Below are positions 1 through 6,174 of a stretch of 6,174 nt of DNA, one piece after another (within the stretch, counting starts at the first letter, position 1; each line of letters begins with the position of its first letter). Origin of the DNA: JBPOIS01 sp052034295 (lineage in GTDB: Bacteria; Pseudomonadota; Gammaproteobacteria; Pseudomonadales; Moraxellaceae); NCBI GenBank assembly GCA_052034295.1, contig JBPOIS010000063.1, forward strand, positions 1-6,174, in the 5' to 3' direction. The position numbers and the translations under genes were made by a program. Below the pieces are notes generated by a model. The model ran no database searches. It was given only the letters and a program-made list of their open reading frames with translations, and was not told the DNA's origin.

Positions 1-125
1 AGGTCGCCATGGGCACGCGCTTCGGCAATCGCCTCGACGATGCGCGGGCGCTCAATGGTCTTGAGCCGCTTCAGCTCTTCTTCCAGGGCAAGCTTGCCAG
101 CAGGCGTCATCGGGTAGCGTTGCAT
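1..125 (-). CDS. greA: Transcription elongation factor GreA, N-terminal part (runs off left edge)
   Basis: GreA binds the secondary channel of RNA polymerase and stimulates cleavage of backtracked transcripts so that stalled complexes resume. Only 41 whole codons are in the window, reading MQRYPMTPAGKLALEEEL at the start and later RPRIVEAIAEARAHGD. This matches the start of the GreA coiled-coil domain: E. coli GreA begins MQAIPMT and has IIAAIAEAREHGDL at the same place. The acidic tip of the coiled coil and the C-terminal FKBP-like domain lie outside the window. The ATG at 123-125 is preceded by AAGGA (132-136, minus strand) with a 6-base spacer, which fixes the start. The gene follows carB on the same strand but is separated from it by an intrinsic terminator and has its own candidate promoter, so it is probably a separate transcript. 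The family assignment is firm despite the truncation. Confidence 0.93.
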   Translation of the reverse strand, partial: MQRYPMTPAGKLALEEELKRLKTIERPRIVEAIAEARAHGD

Positions 126-165
126 ACGATGTCCTTGTGTCGCAAAAACGGGGTGGAAAAAACCG

Positions 166-174
166 ATTGTAGCA
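166..174 (-). promoter_or_regulatory. Candidate extended -10 promoter for greA
   Basis: Read on the minus strand, TGC (172-174) is followed directly by TACAAT (166-171), an extended -10 element of the TGnTAtaAT type. No good -35 hexamer lies 16-18 bases upstream, which is tolerated by extended -10 promoters. Transcription would start near 159, giving a greA leader of about 35 nt. The site lies between the carB terminator and the greA start, where a greA promoter is expected. The -10 is flanked by a 7-bp inverted repeat, GGTGGAA at 152-158 and TTCCACC at 178-184. Confidence 0.5.
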
Positions 175-234
175 TGGTTCCACCGGGGCGGCGGGAATGC
201 GTGCAAGCAGTTGTAAAAATGGATTTTTTGGATG

Positions 235-262
235 AAAAAACCACCCCGGAGGGTGGCTTTTT
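235..262 (-). terminator. Intrinsic terminator after carB
   Basis: A perfect 6-bp stem, CCACCC (241-246) with GGGTGG (251-256), closes a 4-base loop. Read on the minus strand it is followed by six T residues (235-240), a classical rho-independent terminator 20 bases past the carB stop codon. On the plus strand the stem is followed by C and then TTTTT (258-262), so it could work in both directions, although no plus-strand gene lies to its left. It separates the carAB transcript from greA. Confidence 0.88.
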
Positions 263-275
263 GACCTGGCCGGGC

Positions 276-3536
<3,261 letters not shown>

Positions 3537-3578
3537 GGCTACACTCGGTCAAAGTCATCAATCTTGTGGCTGGCTATG

Positions 3579-3601
3579 AAAAAGGCCAGAAAATCTGGCC
3601 T
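3579..3601 (-). terminator. Terminator-like hairpin between carA and carB
   Basis: Read on the minus strand, AGGCCAGA (3601-3594) pairs perfectly with TCTGGCCT (3590-3583) around a TTT loop. The 3' arm leads into five T residues (3583-3579, the first being part of the stem). This is an 8-bp intrinsic-terminator shape lying 14 bases after the carA stop and 42 bases before the carB ATG. No convincing promoter is seen between it and carB, so full termination would starve carB. Partial termination, transcript-end stabilisation after processing, or pausing are the likelier roles. Confidence 0.6.
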
Positions 3602-3615
3602 GAACCGAGCCGGGG

Positions 3616-4767
3616 TTATGCGGGCTGGCGCGGGTGCTGCTGCATCAGTTCGATGAAATGATCAAACAGCGGCGCACAGTCATGCGGGCCGGGGCTGGCT
3701 TCCGGGTGGCCCTGGAAGCTGAACGCGGGCTTGTCGGTGCGGTGGATGCCCTGGTTGGAGCCATCAAACAGCGAACGGTGCGTGACCCGCAGGGTGGCCG
3801 GCAGGGTGCCCTCATCCACGGCAAAACCATGGTTCTGGCTGGTGATCATCACCGTGCCATCGTCGAGGTTCTGAACCGGGTGGTTGGCACCGTGGTGGCC
3901 AAATTTCATTTTCAGGGTCCGGGCTCCACTGGCCAGCGCCAGAATCTGGTGACCCAGACAGATGCCAAACACCGGCAGGTCAGTGCCTTCGACGATCTGC
4001 TTCACTGCCTCGATGGCGTAGGTGCAGGCTGCCGGGTCGCCGGGACCGTTGGACAGGAACACCCCATCGGGATTCAGCGCCAGCACTGTGGCGGCAGGGG
4101 TTTCTGCCGGGACCACAGTGATGCGGCAGCCGCGGTCGGCCAGCAGGCGCAGGATGTTGGTCTTGGTGCCAAAATCGTAGGCCACGACGTGGAATTTTTC
4201 GGCGATGTCCTGGGCAAAGCCGCGGCCCAGCCCCCAGCTGCCTTCGGTCCAGGTGTAGCCCTGCGGATCACAGCAGACCCTGGCCAGATCCAGGCCATTG
4301 AGCCCCCCAAAGGCGCGGGCTTTTTCCAGCGCGGCTTCAGGCGTGGCATCTGCACCGGTCAGGATGCAGCCATTCTGGGCGCCTTTTTCACGCAGCACCC
4401 GGGTCAGCCGACGGGTGTCGAGGTCAGCCATGGCGATGATGCCATTGTCCTTCAGGTACTGGTCCAGCGGCTGGGTGGCGCGGAAGTTGCTGGTGATCAG
4501 CGGCAGGTCACGGATGATCAGCCCGGCGGCCCAGACCTTCTGGATGCGGCCGGACTCGATGTCTTCGGGGTTGATGCCGGTGTTGCCGATGTGGGGATAG
4601 GTCAGGGTGACGATTTGCTGGGCATAGCTGGGATCGGTCAGGATTTCCTGATACCCCGTCATGGCCGTGTTGAACACGACTTCGCCCACCGTGGCGCCAT
4701 CGGCCCCAATGGAACGTCCCTTGAAAATCGTGCCGTCAGCCAGCGCAAGAATGGCAGGGGTATACAA
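3616..4767 (-). CDS. carA: Carbamoyl-phosphate synthetase small (glutaminase) subunit CarA
   Basis: CarA hydrolyses glutamine and channels the ammonia to CarB. From the TTG at 4765-4767 the product is 383 residues, close to the 382 of E. coli. The N-terminal CPSase domain begins YTPAILALADGTIFKG and includes EVVFNTAMTGYQEILTDPSY (29-48). The C-terminal class I glutamine amidotransferase domain has the nucleophile Cys270 in GICLGHQ, and His354 and Glu356 in FQGHPEASPGP, so the triad is complete. The frame stays open to an ATG at 5010, but that extension has no family resemblance, crosses the promoter and leader, and is rejected. TTG is chosen because GGAGG (4773-4777) lies 5 bases before it. 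A GTG at 4777-4779 would add four residues but overlaps that Shine-Dalgarno sequence. carB follows after 79 bases. Regulation is probably by the attenuator in the leader. Confidence 0.97.
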   Translation of the reverse strand: MYTPAILALADGTIFKGRSIGADGATVGEVVFNTAMTGYQEILTDPSYAQQIVTLTYPHIGNTGINPEDIESGRIQKVWAAGLIIRDLPLITSNFRATQPLDQYLKDNGIIAMADLDTRRLTRVLREKGAQNGCILTGADATPEAALEKARAFGGLNGLDLARVCCDPQGYTWTEGSWGLGRGFAQDIAEKFHVVAYDFGTKTNILRLLADRGCRITVVPAETPAATVLALNPDGVFLSNGPGDPAACTYAIEAVKQIVEGTDLPVFGICLGHQILALASGARTLKMKFGHHGANHPVQNLDDGTVMITSQNHGFAVDEGTLPATLRVTHRSLFDGSNQGIHRTDKPAFSFQGHPEASPGPHDCAPLFDHFIELMQQHPRQPA

Positions 4768-4772
4768 GGCGA

Positions 4773-4777
4773 CCTCC
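4773..4777 (-). promoter_or_regulatory. Shine-Dalgarno sequence that selects the TTG start of carA
   Basis: GGAGG on the minus strand, followed by TCGCC and then TTG (4767-4765). The 5-base spacing is near optimal for TTG and far too short for the overlapping GTG at 4779-4777, whose own upstream sequence (TTTTGAAATA) has no comparable match. The site begins 7 bases after the leader-peptide stop (TGA 4786-4784), so a ribosome ending the leader would terminate next to it, which allows translational coupling. Confidence 0.75.
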
Positions 4778-4783
4778 ACTATT

Positions 4784-4849
4784 TCAAAAGCCCATGAAAA
4801 TCTGGGTGCGAAAAAAGCGAGTAGACGTGTCAAAAGAGAAGGCCTGCAT
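4784..4849 (-). CDS. Predicted carAB leader peptide, 21 codons, Phe-rich
   Basis: A short reading frame runs from ATG (4849-4847) to TGA (4786-4784) inside the carA transcript leader, ending 16 bases before the carA TTG. The peptide starts MQAFSFD and has Phe at positions 4, 6, 12, 13, 18 and 21. GGAGGAGG (4868-4861) lies upstream with a rather long spacer of 11 bases. Codons 8-13 (ACG TCT ACT CGC TTT TTT) are the 3' arm and U-run of the leader terminator, so a translating ribosome would break that hairpin. The frame ends 25 bases past the U-run. This is the layout of the pyrBI leader gene pyrL in enterobacteria, whose peptide also has Phe runs because it crosses U-rich pause sites. I infer a cis-acting role for translation rather than a function for the peptide. 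The two Arg codons flanking Phe12-Phe13 leave arginine-linked attenuation as a weaker alternative. Confidence 0.62.
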   Translation of the reverse strand: MQAFSFDTSTRFFRTQIFMGF

Positions 4850-4882
4850 GGTGGTGCTGGCCTCCTCCGGTCTGCTCGCTTT
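4811..4882 (-). terminator. Leader terminator (attenuator) upstream of carA
   Basis: Read on the minus strand, AAAGCGAGCAGAC (4882-4870) pairs with GTCTACTCGCTTT (4826-4814). That is 12 pairs of 13, with a single C-A mismatch (4874/4822). The 3' arm runs directly into TTTTTT (4816-4811), three of which are in the stem. The first arm begins about 6 nt after the predicted transcript start, so nearly the whole early leader is folded into this element. The arms enclose a second, inner hairpin (4867-4836). The shape is that of an intrinsic terminator placed between promoter and first gene, meaning it should abort transcripts near 78 nt unless prevented. The leader peptide frame crosses the 3' arm, which suggests translation-coupled antitermination. 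No protein-binding antiterminator was recognised. Confidence 0.7.
4832..4867 (-). promoter_or_regulatory. Inner hairpin of the carA leader, candidate pause hairpin covering the leader start
   Basis: GAGGAGGCC (4867-4859) pairs with GGCCTTCTC (4844-4836) in a 9-bp stem with one G-U pair, around a 14-nt loop. TTTT follows (4835-4832). The 5' arm is the leader-peptide Shine-Dalgarno region and the loop holds its ATG (4849-4847). The hairpin could act as an RNA polymerase pause signal in a U-rich stretch (CUUCUCUUUU), as a weak terminator, or as a block to leader translation. It nests inside the larger terminator stem, so both can form in the same molecule. Confidence 0.6.
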
Positions 4883-4894
4883 GAATTGGGGCGT

Positions 4895-4923
4895 ATTGTA
4901 GCGATTGGTGTTCCGGCTGTCCA
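4895..4923 (-). promoter_or_regulatory. Sigma-70-type promoter of carAB
   Basis: On the minus strand, TGGACA (4923-4918, five of six matches to TTGACA) is followed by a 17-base spacer and TACAAT (4900-4895, five of six to TATAAT). The start should fall near 4888, at the end of ACGCCCC, which leaves a leader of about 120 nt before carA. A run of four C at the start region is notable because start-site choice at C-rich starts is a known nucleotide-sensing trick at some pyrimidine promoters, but nothing here proves it. No clear ArgR box is visible around the promoter. Confidence 0.78.
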
Positions 4924-5178
4924 TGCTTCCGATGCGTGACCCTGCAGGTCCATGGCCGGGCCGGGCCCCTGGCGGGCCGCGCCGCTGTGTAATTGCTCTG
5001 CAACCTGCAAAGTGCCGGAAAAAACAGCAAAAAACCGCCCGCGCCTGTACCGGTGTGCCCCGGTCCGAAACCGTCATCAAAACGGTGTATAACACAAGAT
5101 AACGCGATTCACCGGATGTTACCAAGTGCTGTACAAGACCGGCTGATTTTGCCACAGGAAAGGGGTGGGCGATGCCCG

Positions 5179-5194
5179 GCAAACGTTTTAAAAC
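5179..5194. promoter_or_regulatory. Overlapping palindromes, possible operator
   Basis: GCAAACGTTT (5179-5188) contains the 8-bp palindrome AAACGTTT and matches the core of LacI-family operators of the PurR type (GCAANCGNTT). It overlaps the 10-bp perfect palindrome GTTTTAAAAC (5185-5194). The outer PurR positions do not match well, and no regulator gene is in the window. Position is about 130 bases before the right-hand gene and over 250 bases upstream of the carA promoter, so the target is unclear. Confidence 0.25.
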
Positions 5195-5215
5195 TGGCTT
5201 CGAGTCTGAATGCAA

Positions 5216-5232
5216 GCTGTTGTGAAAACAGC
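5216..5232. repeat. Small inverted repeat (hairpin) upstream of the glycine-zipper gene
   Basis: GCTGTT (5216-5221) and AACAGC (5227-5232) form a perfect 6-bp stem around a GTGAA loop. No T-run follows on either strand, so it is not an intrinsic terminator. It would lie in the 5' leader of the right-hand gene if that gene is transcribed from the 5180-5210 region. Function unknown. Confidence 0.3.
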
Positions 5233-5311
5233 GGATTGACCGGGCAGCGACCCCAGGGTACGCCCGCCTGTGTTGGCCTTGATTGCTTTGTTTTTTGTTT
5301 TTTCCTGAACC

Positions 5312-5317
5312 AAGGAG
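5312..5317 (+). promoter_or_regulatory. Strong ribosome binding site for the glycine-zipper gene
   Basis: AAGGAG with a 7-base spacer before the ATG at 5325-5327. It is close to ideal and fixes the start of a gene that cannot otherwise be anchored because its stop lies outside the window. Confidence 0.85.
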
Positions 5318-5324
5318 TTCCACC

Positions 5325-6174
5325 ATGTCCAACCAAGACACCGACAATCTGAACCGTGACCAGATCAAACAGATGTCCGAAGAAACCCGCGATGCCCTGA
5401 ACGCCGATCCCATCACCGGCGAGCCGGGTGCGCATCCGGTGGGTACCGGGGTCGGCGCAGCGGGCGGGGCCGCAGCCGGGGCTGCCATTGGCTCGGTGGC
5501 GGGTCCGCTGGGTACCCTGGTGGGCGGTGCCATCGGGGCCATTGTCGGCGGTCTGGCCGGTCACAACGCCGGGGAATCGATCAACCCCACCCATGAAGAA
5601 GCCTACTGGCGCGAGGCCCACAGCAACCAGCCGTATTTCAGTGACAGCACCGGCCACAGCTACGATCAGGATTACAACAGCGCCTATCGTCTGGGCTATG
5701 AAAGCCGTGCGGCCCATCCGGCGGAGCGTCGCTTTGAAGAGGTCGAAGCCGATCTGGCCCGCAAATGGGAGCAGGTCAAGGGCGAATCCCGCCTGACCTG
5801 GGAACAGGCCAAACAGGCCACCCGTGACGCCTGGAACCGCTCGACTGGCCGCCTACGTGGCGATGCCACCACCAACCCCGAAAGCCATGTTACCCCGCAG
5901 GTGGATGACAAGGCCCATCCGGTCGCCACAGGCACCGGGGCGCTGGGCGGCGCAGCAGCCGGTGCGGCGCTGGGGTCGGCCATTGGTCCGGTCGGTACGG
6001 TGGTTGGTGGCGTGATTGGGGCCATGGCGGGCGGTGCCGCCGGTCATGAAGTCGGTGAAGCGGTGAACCCGACCCGGGCCGATGATGCCTATGAAAAACC
6101 GCACACCGTGGCCACGGGCACCGGGGCGGCCGGTGGGGCCCTGGCGGGTGCGGCCATTGGTTCTGCAGCGGGGC
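5325..6174 (+). CDS. Glycine-zipper repeat protein, function unknown (runs off right edge)
   Basis: This frame is open from ATG to the window edge (283 whole codons) and is not recognised by name. The N-terminus (MSNQDTDNLNRDQIKQMSEE) is hydrophilic with no signal peptide. Residues 44-79 form a glycine zipper with Gly at 44, 48, 52, 56, 60 and then, after Pro-Leu, at 63, 67, 71, 75, 79. This is a two-helix hairpin able to enter or oligomerise in a membrane. Residues 94-170 are a polar, Tyr/Trp-rich segment (AYWREAHSNQPY, YRLGYESR, then helical WEQVKGESRLTWEQAK). From memory this combination recurs in uncharacterised proteins of betaproteobacteria. A charged linker follows, then a second zipper (205-240) and a third beginning at 267 that is cut by the edge. 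Zipper proteins of this kind are often loosely annotated as stress or envelope proteins; that is family habit, not evidence. The gene is divergent from carAB and probably unrelated to it. Confidence 0.88.
   Translation, partial: MSNQDTDNLNRDQIKQMSEETRDALNADPITGEPGAHPVGTGVGAAGGAAAGAAIGSVAGPLGTLVGGAIGAIVGGLAGHNAGESINPTHEEAYWREAHSNQPYFSDSTGHSYDQDYNSAYRLGYESRAAHPAERRFEEVEADLARKWEQVKGESRLTWEQAKQATRDAWNRSTGRLRGDATTNPESHVTPQVDDKAHPVATGTGALGGAAAGAALGSAIGPVGTVVGGVIGAMAGGAAGHEVGEAVNPTRADDAYEKPHTVATGTGAAGGALAGAAIGSAAG
5433..5591 (+). repeat. Glycine-zipper module, copy 1
   Basis: Codes for residues 37-89, from HPVGTGVGAAGG to AGHNAGESINPT. It has ten Gly in two strict four-residue series separated by Pro-Leu. 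It ends in the Asn-Pro-Thr signature shared with copy 2 and is followed by the Tyr/Trp-rich segment. Confidence 0.8.
5916..6074 (+). repeat. Glycine-zipper module, copy 2
   Basis: Codes for residues 198-250, from HPVATGTGALGG to AGHEVGEAVNPT. It is exactly 53 residues like copy 1 and aligns without gaps. The codons differ widely at silent positions, so the duplication is old rather than recent. It is followed by a shortened AYEKPH instead of the AYWREAH segment found after copy 1. Confidence 0.8.
6102..6174 (+). repeat. Glycine-zipper module, copy 3 (cut by edge)
   Basis: Codes for residues 260-283, HTVATGTGAAGGALAG and onward, with Gly at 267, 271, 275, 279 and 283 in register with the first helix of the other copies. 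It begins 62 residues after copy 2, compared with 161 between copies 1 and 2. More copies may follow outside the window. Confidence 0.7.

Larger units (their letters stand above)
4924..5311. other. Divergent intergenic region between carAB and the glycine-zipper gene
   Basis: No gene is supported here; the short frames that cross it have no recognisable sequence and no convincing start signals. Its contents are as follows. A very GC-rich stretch lies at 4951-4985. Two A6 tracts at 5019-5024 and 5029-5034 are spaced exactly 10 bases start to start, which favours intrinsic bending. A loose IHF-like match (CATCAAAACGGTG) is at 5075-5087. Overlapping palindromes lie at 5179-5194, and a hairpin GCTGTT/AACAGC at 5216-5232. 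A GC-rich stem CGGGC/GCCCG spans 5241-5266. A T-rich stretch lies at 5288-5303 just before the ribosome binding site of the right-hand gene. No strong sigma-70 promoter for that gene was found; TTGACC at 5236-5241 has only TACGCC 17 bases downstream. Confidence 0.6.

Noticed and set aside
4784..4849. Arginine-specific attenuation by the leader peptide
   Set aside because: Only two Arg codons (11 and 14) occur, too few for a typical stalling leader, whereas the U-rich Phe codons fit UTP sensing better; kept as a weaker alternative.
4951..4985. Very GC-rich stretch with GGCCC/GGGCC pairing
   Set aside because: Only short 5-bp stems can be drawn and no T-run follows on either strand, so it is not called as a terminator.
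3616..5010. 464-residue version of CarA starting at the ATG at 5010
   Set aside because: The extra 81 residues have no CarA similarity and cross the promoter, leader frame and hairpins; the family length fits the TTG start.
4768..5320. ArgR boxes at the car promoter
   Set aside because: No convincing match to the AT-rich ArgR palindrome was found by eye near the promoter.
4993..5352. 119-residue plus-strand frame in the intergenic region
   Set aside because: No ribosome site, unconvincing composition, and it overlaps the well-supported start at 5325 in another frame.
4784..5542. 252-residue minus-strand frame ending in the leader peptide
   Set aside because: Its upstream part is antisense to the glycine-zipper gene and crosses non-coding sequence; only the last 21 codons have a plausible ribosome site and lie within the predicted car transcript.

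Overview
The window looks like chromosomal DNA from a GC-rich proteobacterium, most likely a betaproteobacterium. That placement is an inference from the protein sequences, the carA-carB-greA order and the base composition; a Neisseriales relative such as the Laribacter/Chromobacterium group would fit, but the genus cannot be fixed from sequence alone. There is no sign of insertion sequences, phage, CRISPR, tRNA or rRNA.

Layout. The left four fifths is one minus-strand block read from right to left: a promoter and regulated leader (about 4923 to 4768), carA (small glutaminase subunit of carbamoyl-phosphate synthetase), a 79-base gap holding a terminator-like hairpin, carB (large subunit), a strong intrinsic terminator (235-262), and the first 41 codons of greA with its own extended -10 promoter. 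To the right, a roughly 400-base divergent intergenic region separates the carA promoter from a plus-strand gene starting at 5325. That gene encodes a glycine-zipper repeat protein and runs off the right edge.

How the parts work together. CarA and CarB make carbamoyl phosphate for pyrimidine and arginine synthesis. CarB keeps every residue of the UMP/IMP effector pocket that I could map onto the E. coli enzyme.

The most interesting part of the window is the carA leader. A near-consensus promoter (TGGACA, 17 bases, TACAAT) starts a leader of about 120 nt that encodes a 21-codon, Phe-rich peptide. The peptide gene overlaps a 13-position stem with 12 pairs whose 3' arm runs straight into six U residues. 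An inner 9-bp hairpin followed by four U residues lies inside that stem and covers the leader's Shine-Dalgarno sequence and start codon. This is the architecture of the translation-coupled, UTP-sensitive attenuators of enterobacterial pyrBI and pyrE, but here it sits in front of carAB, where I know of no described example. carA itself appears to begin at a TTG with a well-placed GGAGG, giving 383 residues.

The right-hand gene is not recognised by name. It carries three copies (the last cut by the edge) of a glycine-zipper module with exact four-residue glycine spacing.
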